Positions 8,617 through 17,901 are shown, counted from the first letter of the stretch. The stretch is DNA of 60,257 nucleotides from Bacillota bacterium (GCA_017620135.1 JAFZQZ010000019.1:1-60257); one strand, 5' to 3'. Program-made: numbers and translations. The notes: generated from the sequence alone by a model not told the origin.

Positions 8617-8649
8617 ACCATCGCCTTTTTTGACAAACATCTGAAATGA
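8614..8649 (+). other. in-frame extension of the hydrolase beyond the amber codon
   Basis: Reading past TAG (8614-8616) gives TIAFFDKHLK and then TGA (8647-8649). The TGA shares ATGA with the radical SAM start at 8646, the same coupling used between other genes here. This supports the longer product of 254 residues as the ancestral one. Confidence 0.75.
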
Positions 8650-9899
8650 GTGGCCGCCCGTTTGTCGTCATGGCCAAGCCCATTGGCTCGGCCTGCAACA
8701 TGCAGTGCGCTTACTGCTACTATCTTCACGCAGGAAATGAAAAGACCTCATCGCCCGTCATGAGTGATGAGGTCTTGGATTCGTTTATCAAAAAATATAT
8801 CCTCTCCTGCCCCGGTCCGGTCATCTCGTTTACCTGGCACGGCGGGGAGCCCACACTTGCCGGCCTTTCCTTCTATGAGAAGGCCCTCGCGCTCCAGCAG
8901 AAATACCTTGCTAAGCGTGAAGGCTGTGAGATCTGGAACAATCTTCAGACCAACGGGCTCCTGCTGGATGATGCATGGTGCACCTTTCTCGCGAAACATC
9001 ATTTTGACGTAGGGATCAGCATTGACGGAACGAAACTCTGCCATGACACCTATCGGAAGGATCCTCTTGGGAACGACACCTACGAGAAGACCGCGGCCGC
9101 GATCGAGCGTCTTAAAGCCGCCGGTATCCGGCCGGATCTTCTCTGTACCGTCAATGCTATGACCGCTGTCCACGGAAAAGAAGTCTACAAAGCCCTCAGA
9201 GATTTCGATACCGGCTGGATGCAGTTCATCCCGATCGTCGTCCATACGAAGGCCGGGATCTCGCCCGAATCCGTGACACCGGAAGCCTATGGCGAATTCC
9301 TGAAAGATGTCTTCGCCGAATGGTTCTTCCATGATCTTGGCCGCACGGAAGTTCAGCTGTTCTCGGAAATGAGCCTTGCTCTGGCCGGGGAAAAGCCGAA
9401 TCTCTGTATGCTCGGAAAAACCTGCGGCAATGTCCTGATCGTTGAAAAGGACGGCGGTATCTACAGCTGCGATCATTTTGTGGATCCGAAGCATCGCATT
9501 GGCTCTGTTCTGACCGACGACTTTCAGGAAGTGCTCTCTTCGGATTTCCAGGCAGAATTCGGTCTTTCCAAGGAAGCAAACCTGACCGGCGAATGCCGGA
9601 AGTGCCCTTACCTTTCCCTGTGCGGAGGCGCCTGCCCTAAGGATCGCTCCGCGAAGTCGAAAGACGGCGAGGACGGCCAGTATTTCCTCTGTCCGGGACT
9701 TTATGCCTTCTTCGACTATGCGGTTCCCCATCTAAAGCGAGCCATGCAGCTATCGAGAGAAAAGAAAAATCCCTCCCAGATGATGGAGATCCTCATCCGG
9801 GAGGAACGAAAGAAATACCAAATGGTCGGCCGCAACGACCCCTGTCCCTGCGGCTCCGGCCGAAAATACAAACAGTGCTGCCTGCGGCTAATGCCGTAG
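8646..9899 (+). CDS. anaerobic sulfatase-maturase-type radical SAM protein with SEC-C tail
   Basis: A 417-residue radical SAM enzyme of the anSME type. C17, C21 and C24 form CxxxCxxC for the SAM-binding cluster. A SPASM region follows from about 255 to 350 with CMLGKTC, YSCDHF, CRKCPYLSLCGGAC and FLCPG for two further clusters. These enzymes convert a Cys or Ser in sulfatases to formylglycine, and relatives modify peptides. No sulfatase is in the window. The last 25 residues form a SEC-C zinc motif, NDPCPCGSGRKYKQCC (C400, C402, C411, C412), as in SecA. Transcription ends within the gene's own last codons at a strong hairpin. Confidence 0.88.
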   Translation: MSGRPFVVMAKPIGSACNMQCAYCYYLHAGNEKTSSPVMSDEVLDSFIKKYILSCPGPVISFTWHGGEPTLAGLSFYEKALALQQKYLAKREGCEIWNNLQTNGLLLDDAWCTFLAKHHFDVGISIDGTKLCHDTYRKDPLGNDTYEKTAAAIERLKAAGIRPDLLCTVNAMTAVHGKEVYKALRDFDTGWMQFIPIVVHTKAGISPESVTPEAYGEFLKDVFAEWFFHDLGRTEVQLFSEMSLALAGEKPNLCMLGKTCGNVLIVEKDGGIYSCDHFVDPKHRIGSVLTDDFQEVLSSDFQAEFGLSKEANLTGECRKCPYLSLCGGACPKDRSAKSKDGEDGQYFLCPGLYAFFDYAVPHLKRAMQLSREKKNPSQMMEILIREERKKYQMVGRNDPCPCGSGRKYKQCCLRLMP

Positions 9900-9911
9900 G
9901 CAGTTTTCTTT
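9878..9911 (+). terminator. intrinsic terminator overlapping the end of the radical SAM gene
   Basis: An 11-base-pair stem (left arm 9878-9888, right arm 9893-9903) closes a TAAT loop and is followed by TTTTCTTT. The stop codon at 9897-9899 lies in the right arm, so the final SEC-C codons double as terminator sequence. Confidence 0.85.
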
Positions 9912-12900
9912 AGATCCAGTTAAGTGAATGAAGTACATTGAATACTGCATTTTCAAAATCTTCATCCGAATCGTATAGTCCCAAATAATCGTTACATTTA
10001 TCCAGAACCTGATAAACGTTAGTAGTATTCGCAATCCGGAATTCCTGTCCCCATAATCCAAAAAAGACTTTGTCAGAATCTTCACCGGCATAGATTGTCA
10101 CTGTATTGGATTCTAAAACTACAGGTGAATCTACAACAGATAATAAACCTGTTCGGAGAACAATCTTTTTACAGTTTTCGGTAACATCATTTCCGCCTGT
10201 ATCGAAGATCTGATAACTCACAACCTCATTTGTCCAGCTTTTATATACTCCATTATCTTTATAGAGAGTTCTTTCTGTCTCTACATCGATCGTATACCCT
10301 GCCGGAAGCCCGTCAACGGAATAATAAATATACCCTTCAGGAATGCCGTCCCAATTGAAACTGCCTGTTTTAGCTTTAATGACGATAGTGTCAATATAGA
10401 TGTCCAGTATACCCAGTTTGTCTGTGATGTGGCAGTTGTTCTGGTTTTCATTTCCCCATGTGATGGAATAGGTATTGTCCTTCTTTCCCACTTCGCTGTT
10501 CGAGCCTGTCGCCGTGAAGTAGATCGGGTTGTTTTGCTCGATCTCTATATAGATTCCTTGTTCATCAGTTTTTGAGATCAGGACAGGGTCATCTTGTCCG
10601 GCTACGACCTGATAAACCTTTACCTCACTGTTTGTCAGCGGAGTCGTAATGCTTTCATCATAGGCCCGTTCGGCAGAACCGGTTTCCACGATCAGTTCGA
10701 TGGGAGCGATCACGAGAGAAGGCTCGTTACATGTGATCTGATAATTGGAAGCCTGGCTCCCTGAAAGCGTTGGTGTGGCAGTAAGCGTATAGGTGCCAGC
10801 GTCTTTTCCGCCGCCGGTAACGGTCACATTGACCTTTTCACCGGTATACAGTTCAAAGGTATAGAGACCGGCCAGATCGTTCCCATCGATCGCCTGCCCT
10901 TCGTAGAGTGTGAGGGTTTCATCTTTATGAGGCCCGTTCAGATATGTCAATGTCATGCCGCCTGCTTCTGCAGTATACGGAATGCCGCAGTAAACGAGCT
11001 GACCTTCCAGTGCCCATACAGCACTCATCTTCAACGGTTCTATCTTCAAGGTGCCGAGCTGTTCTGTGATCGTATAGTTCTCCGCTTTGGTAGTGCCCCA
11101 TTCGATCGAATAACTGTTCGTCACAGAGCCAGCATTTATAAGGCTGGCAGATGTCAGCGTAGCTGTCTCTCCGTTCACAAGACCGGTGATGGAAGCCGCT
11201 GCTGTCAGAGGTGTTCCGTCATAGACCTTCGAGGCAGATCCTGTCGTGACTGTAAGCGGTGCTTTGTTCACGGTCAGCGTACTATTCCTGGTACTGATAT
11301 TCTTGAAGAATGAAGTGACCTCGGTGCTTTCTGGATCGAAGATCGTATAGGAACTGATGCTGATGGTGCTGGCACCGGCGTCTGTCTGGCTTCCTGTTGT
11401 TGTAAAGCTGTATGTATAACCTTCAGGTAGACCGGTGACCTTCACCTCCGCACTCTTCAGCGGTTTGCCGTCATACGTCTTGCTTGCGGGCTGCAGTTCA
11501 AAGACGATCGCATCCGTGGATTCAAAGACTTCCAAAGTACCCAGAACGGCCTTGATCGTATAGTTTTCTTTGTTTACCGTTCCCCAGTCGACCGTATAGG
11601 TGTTCTCTGTTTTTCCTTTATTCTTGATCGTACCGCTGGTTGTCACCTTCACGATCTTCTTATCTGCTTCTGCCAGTCCGCTGACTGCCACCTCCTGACA
11701 CGTCAGCTCGTTTCCGTCATAAGGTTTGGACGAACTGCCGGTCATGATCACCAGCTCGATCGGCTGGATCTTCATTTCGCCATCCTTGGTCGAAACCTGG
11801 AAGTCTCCCTCTTTTTCGGAAGGAACCTGAGCTGTCAGACTGACCTTATACGTTCCGGCATCCTTTCCGCCGCCGGTGGCTGTCACTGTGATCTGATCGC
11901 CCGTAAACAGGCTAAACACGAAGTTGTTTTGACTATCTACAGACGCAGAGAGTGTGTCTCCCGTTTGAGGTCCGTTCAGATATTTCATTACGGCTATACC
12001 ATTTGTAGGATCCTGCTGATAGCCATTATAGTCAAAGCTGCCGGTCCACGAAGTCTCGATCTTCAGTGCTTCCACAGTCAGTGTTCCGCTGACTTTCGTG
12101 ATCTTTGAGATACTGGAAGTTACATCTGTTCCGCCCGCGTCGAAGATCTTGCAGGAACTGATCACGTTCATGCTTGACCCTACATCCGTCTGAGTTCCTG
12201 AAGTTGTCGCAGTGAAGGTATACCCGTTCGGCAGGCCTTCAGCTGTGACATCGCTGTTTGTTAACGCATTACCGTCATAGACCTTGGTGGCCGAAGCAGC
12301 TGTCAGGGTAACTTCGATCTTTGTGTCCTTATTAGGATCTTCCTCTTCCGTCTGCTCAGCCGCAGTCACCTTCAGTATTCCGGGGAATTCAATGACTGTA
12401 TAATTCTTTGACCTGGCCGTTCCCCAGGCGATCGTGAATTTGTTTTCGCTTTGTCCGATAGCCGTCTGGCTGCCGGTCGTGGTGACTGTAATATTCGGAT
12501 CCAAAGTGACCTGTACGAAAGTGATCTCTTCCGAGCCCAGCGTACTGCTGAAATATTCCGTAATCTCATTATTCAGATAGGTCTCTATATTGACGCAGTC
12601 CTGAATGATTTCAGGTACAACAGAAGACTTCAGGGAACCAACCAACCCACGGAGCGTCTCTGTATCCCATTTTGCCTGCTCGCATGCCGGAGTTATCATT
12701 TCCTCGTGTATTTGATAAGTCCGCAGAACGGCTTCCGGAAGATTCTGTAACAATACATTCTCGGTATGGTAATCGATGACTCCTAAAGTGTCCAGGCCGA
12801 TCGTCATTTTTTTGCCTGCTGTCAGTTCTGCCTGGCTGATCTCGCCTGTCGATGGATCTATGCACTGGACAAGCACTTTACCGCATATCCCGTACAGGAC

Positions 12901-14121
12901 CTGGAATTCAGAATTGCTCACGACGACAGCATAGTTCATCGCACTGAGTTCTTCATAGGTTTTCCCCTGTACGTCAGCTTTCCCCACTTTAATGACAGCT
13001 TCCTTGTTTGTCAGCGGTGTTCCGTCGTAGACCTTCGAACTGCTGCCGGTCCAGACAGTCAGCGTTGCAGGCAATACGATCAGTTTGCCACTCACCGTTT
13101 CTATATTCGTGAAAAGATTCGTTACGTCATTATTGGCGGAATCATAGATCTTATAGTCGTCAGCGACTTTATTGTCCGATTCTCCGGCATCGGTCCGGCT
13201 GCCTGTTGTCATCGCGCTGCACGTGTATCCTGCCGGAAGCCCGTAAACCATGACTTTCGTGGCAGTCAGCGCCTTTCCGTCATAGACTTTGCTGGCGCTC
13301 TGAGCGACGAGAGTAACCGGCTCGTCCCATGTCGTGGGAATGAAGTCTCCGCCTCCTTCTGATATATGTTCCTTCAGTTCATCATTCTTATTCACCTGAT
13401 CCTGTACAAACTGCGGCGCAGTCTGCATTTGAAAAACACCCATTTCCGCTAATAGCGTAACGCGGCCCTCTGTTAAGAGTCTCAGCTCATTTCCCATTGG
13501 TATATCCTGTACGGCGTTCTCGCCTGTCTCTTTCGGGAACGTGGCCTGGGTACTTCCCTCCATAACGCCCAGGTGGATTTCTCGTTTTAGATGTGCCGGA
13601 TCAGGCATGGACATGGCTTTCTCTATTACTCTCGCATAGAGGGATGTCCCCCGAATATCGATGTCCATGGAGAAAGCATGGATGACCAGTGTTTCATCCT
13701 CTGCGAGTTTTCTCCTGACATCTAAGAGGATCTGGCCTACTTCCAGTGTCACATCGGTATGGTGGTCAGCTGATGTGATCTGTGTCCGGGTATTTTCATC
13801 CAGGTACAGTGTCGTATCCGCGTCCAGTGCGATCTTGACCGTGGATCCTTTTCCGGTGATCAGTGTTTCCTGACTGCTGATACTGTCCCCTGCCTTTAAT
13901 GTCCTGGTATTTCCTTCGGCATCTTCTGCCTGCAGTTTTCCTTCCAGGCTTAAGATGGTATACTGCTCTGCTTCTGCTTCTTCCGCTTGTGATCCCTCCG
14001 ATGACTCCTCAGGTATTTCTTCCGCTGCTTTGTTCGTGCAGCTTGTACATCCCGACATGGAAGCGATCAGAGAAACGATCAGAAGAAATACTATACCTTT
14101 CTTCCATATGGATTTCATCAT
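9910..14121 (-). CDS. large surface lipoprotein with FecR-like domain and YDG-type repeats
   Basis: A 1403-residue exported protein. It has a signal peptide and a lipobox ending at C25 (SMSGC), then an acidic linker. A FecR-like domain (about 53-200) shows the typical LKAGDSI...T..GSTVKI and D.TTLYLDENT pattern. From about 275 to 1330 come repeats built around K.YDG..LT...V...GLP.GYT, spaced about 83-85 residues where adjacent (near 279, 364, 615, 801, 884, 967), alternating with WGT...NYTI and TVTGGGKDAGTY units; some copies are worn. They resemble the YDG/MBG repeats of bacterial surface proteins. It has no LPXTG anchor. It lies 66 bases below the response regulator on the same strand and may be its target. 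Ligand unknown. Confidence 0.82.
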   Translation of the reverse strand: MMKSIWKKGIVFLLIVSLIASMSGCTSCTNKAAEEIPEESSEGSQAEEAEAEQYTILSLEGKLQAEDAEGNTRTLKAGDSISSQETLITGKGSTVKIALDADTTLYLDENTRTQITSADHHTDVTLEVGQILLDVRRKLAEDETLVIHAFSMDIDIRGTSLYARVIEKAMSMPDPAHLKREIHLGVMEGSTQATFPKETGENAVQDIPMGNELRLLTEGRVTLLAEMGVFQMQTAPQFVQDQVNKNDELKEHISEGGGDFIPTTWDEPVTLVAQSASKVYDGKALTATKVMVYGLPAGYTCSAMTTGSRTDAGESDNKVADDYKIYDSANNDVTNLFTNIETVSGKLIVLPATLTVWTGSSSKVYDGTPLTNKEAVIKVGKADVQGKTYEELSAMNYAVVVSNSEFQVLYGICGKVLVQCIDPSTGEISQAELTAGKKMTIGLDTLGVIDYHTENVLLQNLPEAVLRTYQIHEEMITPACEQAKWDTETLRGLVGSLKSSVVPEIIQDCVNIETYLNNEITEYFSSTLGSEEITFVQVTLDPNITVTTTGSQTAIGQSENKFTIAWGTARSKNYTVIEFPGILKVTAAEQTEEEDPNKDTKIEVTLTAASATKVYDGNALTNSDVTAEGLPNGYTFTATTSGTQTDVGSSMNVISSCKIFDAGGTDVTSSISKITKVSGTLTVEALKIETSWTGSFDYNGYQQDPTNGIAVMKYLNGPQTGDTLSASVDSQNNFVFSLFTGDQITVTATGGGKDAGTYKVSLTAQVPSEKEGDFQVSTKDGEMKIQPIELVIMTGSSSKPYDGNELTCQEVAVSGLAEADKKIVKVTTSGTIKNKGKTENTYTVDWGTVNKENYTIKAVLGTLEVFESTDAIVFELQPASKTYDGKPLKSAEVKVTGLPEGYTYSFTTTGSQTDAGASTISISSYTIFDPESTEVTSFFKNISTRNSTLTVNKAPLTVTTGSASKVYDGTPLTAAASITGLVNGETATLTSASLINAGSVTNSYSIEWGTTKAENYTITEQLGTLKIEPLKMSAVWALEGQLVYCGIPYTAEAGGMTLTYLNGPHKDETLTLYEGQAIDGNDLAGLYTFELYTGEKVNVTVTGGGKDAGTYTLTATPTLSGSQASNYQITCNEPSLVIAPIELIVETGSAERAYDESITTPLTNSEVKVYQVVAGQDDPVLISKTDEQGIYIEIEQNNPIYFTATGSNSEVGKKDNTYSITWGNENQNNCHITDKLGILDIYIDTIVIKAKTGSFNWDGIPEGYIYYSVDGLPAGYTIDVETERTLYKDNGVYKSWTNEVVSYQIFDTGGNDVTENCKKIVLRTGLLSVVDSPVVLESNTVTIYAGEDSDKVFFGLWGQEFRIANTTNVYQVLDKCNDYLGLYDSDEDFENAVFNVLHSLNWI

Positions 14122-14187
14122 GGTATAATCCTCCCTCGCGATTCTTATCTGTATAAAAGGATGGTCAAATGCCCATGCGGTATTCTA

Positions 14188-14841
14188 TCATTTTTGCTCA
14201 CCATTTGCAACCGGCTCACTTACGACCAGACCAAGCGACGTCGCGTTGATCGCGAGCGCCAGCCGGTTCTTGTACCCGGATTTATCCATCAGATTCTGGA
14301 TGTGCCGTTTGACAGTGTTGACAGAAATGAACAGATGCTGCGCGATCTCCTCGTTCGTCGCGCCGGACGTCAGTTCCCGGAGCACATCGAGTTCGCGCTC
14401 CGTCAGATCCTGTCTGGTCACCTTGCCGAACTGGACCATTGGCGCGTCCGAGGGATAAACCGATTCACCGGCCATCGTCCGGTCCATGATCTCGATCAGC
14501 GGTTCCTCGCTGTATTCCTTGTACCAGAAGCTTTCGATCCCGGCTGCTTTCGCACGTTTTTCCCAGGTAGCCTCCGCCATGGAAGTGACCAGGATGATCT
14601 TCACCTTCGGGAATCTCTTTTTGATCTGTTCTGCCGCAGAAAGTCCGTCCATCCCATAGCGCATCACGATATCCATGATCACCAGATCCACCGGATGCTG
14701 TTCCAGATAACTGATCGCCAGATCCGCCGCCGGCAAGGAACGGACAAGCTCATACCGAAGCGACGTTTTGATATGCATCTCAAAGAATCCACGCGCTACA
14801 TTCTGGTCGTCTACTACGACTACTTTCACCTTTTCATTCAT
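14188..14841 (-). CDS. NarL/LuxR-type response regulator
   Basis: A 217-residue two-domain regulator. The receiver domain (1-125) has the acidic pocket D11/D12, phospho-acceptor D57 in VIMDIVM, and conserved T/S (VTS) and K (WYKEYSEEP) further on. A LuxR-type helix-turn-helix covers about 148-210 with LTERELDVLRELTSGATNEEIA-type sequence and the recognition helix ISVNTVKRHI. It follows the kinase gene by 22 bases with its own GAGGTG site. The order sensor, kinase, regulator points to one signalling route. Confidence 0.92.
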   Translation of the reverse strand: MNEKVKVVVVDDQNVARGFFEMHIKTSLRYELVRSLPAADLAISYLEQHPVDLVIMDIVMRYGMDGLSAAEQIKKRFPKVKIILVTSMAEATWEKRAKAAGIESFWYKEYSEEPLIEIMDRTMAGESVYPSDAPMVQFGKVTRQDLTERELDVLRELTSGATNEEIAQHLFISVNTVKRHIQNLMDKSGYKNRLALAINATSLGLVVSEPVANGEQK

Positions 14842-14863
14842 TCCAGCACCTCATTACTCTGTA

Positions 14864-16144
14864 TCATTTCAGACCGGGGATCGTCAGCTCTACCGCGAAG
14901 GCCGATTTCGTTTCCACCTGCATGGTAGCTGACATATCGGATGCCATCCGGCGAAGATTCAGAAGCCCGCCACTCTCGCGGACAGGTCCATCCGCAGGAA
15001 GTCCGTTGTTTTCCAGTCTTACTTTCCAGCCGCCGGCACCGTTTTCCAGCGGCATGATCGTCACATAAAGCACATCACCGTGTCCGTGTTTCGCTGTATT
15101 AGCGGCGCATTCACGTATCGCGTAGCCGATCAGCTTTCTTGCCCGCTCTTCTGAAGGAAAGCTTCCCTGCGAGGAGATCCGGACGCCAATCGCCTGCGCG
15201 AGCCCTGCCGCTTCTTCGATCGGATCTTCCGGTTCCTCCGCCTCTTCCGCCTCACGAAGAAGGAACTGGTTCGTCTGCCGGAGCATCTCCAGAAGCGCCG
15301 CCGCATCCACATTCTCCGGATGCTCCAGATAATACCGGGCTGTCAGGAGCGCGTGACCCACCTGGTCATGGACGATCCGTCTGGCGTTCAGGATCTCTTC
15401 CGAACGGATCGTTTGCGCCGCCAGCTGCTGATAATTCTTCATTCGGTTCTGATATTCCCGAAGCTGTGCGTTTTTCTCCCGGATATCTTCGATCGCCTGA
15501 AATCGCTCGGTAACATCCGTGGCCAGCATCTGGACATATTCCTGTTTTTCGATCGACAGAAGGTCCCGGCTGAACATGATCACATCATCATCTTCCTCCG
15601 AGCGGATCAGCACATGTCCTTCGCTGACCTCTCCGGCCGTTGCCACACTGACCCAGAAACGACGTGCGTCGCTTAACGTCTCACCCGTCAGTTCTTCACA
15701 CAGATCGTTCATCTGCACATTACTCATCTGCACTGTTCCGTCCGGCTGTGCGATCAGGATCCCTGCCGGCAGCAGATCGATCGTTTCCTTGATCGAGGCT
15801 TCTGTCAGATGAGAGCGCATATACGCTCTTGCATTCAGAAACGCCAGGAACAGATAGATAAACAGAATCATCACAAAAGCCAGATACACGGCCCATGGGA
15901 TCCGATATAAAAGATCGACCAGCTGATTTGGCTGCTTATCAAACACATACGAACGGTCCGAGAGGATCGTCAGAACGACGAAGCCCAGCAGGAAAAGGAT
16001 TGCCATAGGCACATACACTCTTTTGGTCCGATGGAGCCGAAAACTCAGGATCATCAGATACAGCTGGCCAGTCAGATAGATCAGAAGCAGGAACTGGATC
16101 AGATGATGCAGCCATTGTCCCACAAATAATCCGATCGGGGTCAT
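14864..16144 (-). CDS. sensor histidine kinase, NarX/DesK-like
   Basis: A 426-residue membrane kinase. The first 105 residues hold three helices. A PAS-like fold follows (about 118-215: LLPAGILIAQPDGTVQMSN). The dimerisation segment has RIVHDQVGHAL, placing the phosphorylated histidine at H259. The ATP-binding domain has the N-box ECAANTAKHG (N349 region) and a glycine-rich SGGLLNL. This H-box form fits kinases that pair with NarL-type regulators, as found next door. It overlaps the upstream membrane gene as ATGA. Confidence 0.88.
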   Translation of the reverse strand: MTPIGLFVGQWLHHLIQFLLLIYLTGQLYLMILSFRLHRTKRVYVPMAILFLLGFVVLTILSDRSYVFDKQPNQLVDLLYRIPWAVYLAFVMILFIYLFLAFLNARAYMRSHLTEASIKETIDLLPAGILIAQPDGTVQMSNVQMNDLCEELTGETLSDARRFWVSVATAGEVSEGHVLIRSEEDDDVIMFSRDLLSIEKQEYVQMLATDVTERFQAIEDIREKNAQLREYQNRMKNYQQLAAQTIRSEEILNARRIVHDQVGHALLTARYYLEHPENVDAAALLEMLRQTNQFLLREAEEAEEPEDPIEEAAGLAQAIGVRISSQGSFPSEERARKLIGYAIRECAANTAKHGHGDVLYVTIMPLENGAGGWKVRLENNGLPADGPVRESGGLLNLRRMASDMSATMQVETKSAFAVELTIPGLK

Positions 16145-17805
16145 CTCATCACCTCCCCGATCAACCGGACGAAGAGGATCCCTTCCTCCAGTTTGATATC
16201 GACCGGCACCCTGGCTTCCGGGATGGATATCATCTCATCCAGGTCGCAGCTCATCCGGATCCCGACCGGAGAAACCGCGATCACGAGCTGTGTGATCCGA
16301 TCCCGCAGGATATCGAGCGCCATGGAGAAGGTATCATAAAGACGAAGCGCCATGAAGCTGTTGATCATCCCATCGGACGCATTTTCCGGAGACTGGCCCG
16401 GAACACTTTCCCGGCAGTCCACTGTCGCTTCGATCCCCAGATACTGAAGATACCTGGCGGATTCTTCCAGAGCCAGTTCCAGCTCCCTCAGTTCTATTTC
16501 ACTCTCCTGTGTAGCCAGCAGCGTCAGATTCGTTTTGCGCTTGACGAACGCGTGATCGACCGCCAGATACGCGATCTTTTTCCTGAGATCCGGATCATCC
16601 GCTTCAAGGTTTTCCAGCTGTTCCCGGATCTTTCGCTGATCCGGTACGAGTTCTTCTGCGACGATCCCGTAAATACGGTTTCGAAGCTCGATCCGGTCCT
16701 GCTTCTCCCGGAGCCGCTGCTCCGCCTGGATCAGGTCGTTCTCCGTAGCCAGCGTTTCATGGATCTCCTCCAGCTGAGACCTGAGCCGGCCCACCTCACG
16801 GACATCCTCGATCCAGAAAGCATACCCTGCCTGGATCTTGCGTCCCATCAGCCTAATATCCGGCGTCGGAAATACCGGCTGATCCAGTGACCGGATCAAT
16901 TGTTCGCGGGATATCGAATACTGCCAGGCGGCCTGATAGCACGGCACAAAGTTCTGATCCGTGATCAGAGTCGGTAGGCTCATCTTCTCTAAGAACAGAT
17001 CATATCGGCTGTTATAAGGGAAAAGCCGCAGCCGGATACAGTTTTCCCAGATCGCCATCATACCGAAAACATGTACCTCATAGGTCTGATACAGGACAGG
17101 GATACCGGCCTGTTTCAAATATGGCGGTGAAAGCTGAAGAAACGCGTAGAGAAGCGGAAGGATCACGAGCGACGCGATCGTTCGCCACGACCTGGTCGTC
17201 AGCGCGTACCGGAACGTGATCAAAAGCCCATACAGATACAGGACGATCATTCCTCCATAGATGACATAGAATCCAAAACCGTATGTATAAGAATCCGATC
17301 TCGATGCCAGGACCTGTCCCGCCGGCTTCCAGACGAAATAAGTCAGATCATTGGTAAGGACCAGCAGCATCAATGAGATCAGTATGATGATCAGAAGGAT
17401 CTGCTGGATCTTCCGCCGGCGGCTTCCCAGCGTTTCGACAGCCGTCATCGCGAACATCCCCGGGATCACCAGGATCGGTATATAGCCGAGATACCAGAGC
17501 CACCGATCCAATATATCCGAACTGTTATACCGGTACTTGACGGTCCGGATCAGGATCAGCACCAGCATACATCCCGCGGCGACAAAGGTATAGATCCGCG
17601 CTTGTGTCGGCAGCAGCCGGTACCGGACGGAAATCGTCCAGAACATAACAAGCCCGAGGTAGATCATCGTGATCACCGAGAAAAGAAAAGACGCCGCAAA
17701 AAAGCTGTCGGTGATCCCTTCAAATATATGGAGGATGCCTGCCAGAAGGAAAAGACAGACAAAAACCGTGGTATTCCTGGTCAGATCCTTTTCCTGATGA
17801 TCCAT
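16141..17805 (-). CDS. membrane sensor protein with 7TM-type N-terminus, no kinase core
   Basis: A 554-residue protein. Residues about 1-250 contain seven or eight hydrophobic helices like the 7TM sensing region found at the front of some histidine kinases. Then comes a PAS-like segment (YDLFLEKMSLPTLITDQNF) and a coiled coil (about 335-375, RLRSQLEEIHETLATENDL). The last 180 residues show no clear H-box and no N or G boxes for ATP binding, so it is unlikely to be a kinase. It is the first gene of an operon with a kinase and a regulator, which suggests a co-sensor that hands a signal to the kinase. Start chosen by the AAAGGAGGAAGG site. Confidence 0.72.
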   Translation of the reverse strand: MDHQEKDLTRNTTVFVCLFLLAGILHIFEGITDSFFAASFLFSVITMIYLGLVMFWTISVRYRLLPTQARIYTFVAAGCMLVLILIRTVKYRYNSSDILDRWLWYLGYIPILVIPGMFAMTAVETLGSRRRKIQQILLIIILISLMLLVLTNDLTYFVWKPAGQVLASRSDSYTYGFGFYVIYGGMIVLYLYGLLITFRYALTTRSWRTIASLVILPLLYAFLQLSPPYLKQAGIPVLYQTYEVHVFGMMAIWENCIRLRLFPYNSRYDLFLEKMSLPTLITDQNFVPCYQAAWQYSISREQLIRSLDQPVFPTPDIRLMGRKIQAGYAFWIEDVREVGRLRSQLEEIHETLATENDLIQAEQRLREKQDRIELRNRIYGIVAEELVPDQRKIREQLENLEADDPDLRKKIAYLAVDHAFVKRKTNLTLLATQESEIELRELELALEESARYLQYLGIEATVDCRESVPGQSPENASDGMINSFMALRLYDTFSMALDILRDRITQLVIAVSPVGIRMSCDLDEMISIPEARVPVDIKLEEGILFVRLIGEVMR

Positions 17806-17837
17806 CTGCCTTCCTCCTTTCCTGCTTTCCTGCTGCT

Positions 17838-17866
17838 ATCATAGCATAAGAAAAAGGGACAAACAA
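17838..17866 (-). promoter_or_regulatory. promoter of the sensor-kinase-regulator operon
   Basis: Minus-strand -35 TTGTTT (17866-17861), 17-base spacer, -10 TATGAT (17843-17838). The -35 and spacer lie inside the terminator hairpin of the gene upstream. Confidence 0.65.
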
Positions 17867-17877
17867 TTGTCCCTTTT
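17852..17877 (-). terminator. intrinsic terminator after the Gfo/Idh/MocA gene
   Basis: Perfect 11-base-pair stem AAAAGGGACAA / TTGTCCCTTTT with a 4-base loop. Read on the minus strand it is followed by a T-run (TTTTTC), placing it 24 bases after the oxidoreductase stop. Confidence 0.88.
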
Positions 17878-17901
17878 GGTGATCTTTGGTTTTTCAGTTG
17901 T

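Noticed and set aside
9910..14121. Tandem repeats read as a CRISPR or DNA repeat array
   Set aside because: The repeats are protein-level YDG units that diverge in DNA and have no spacers.
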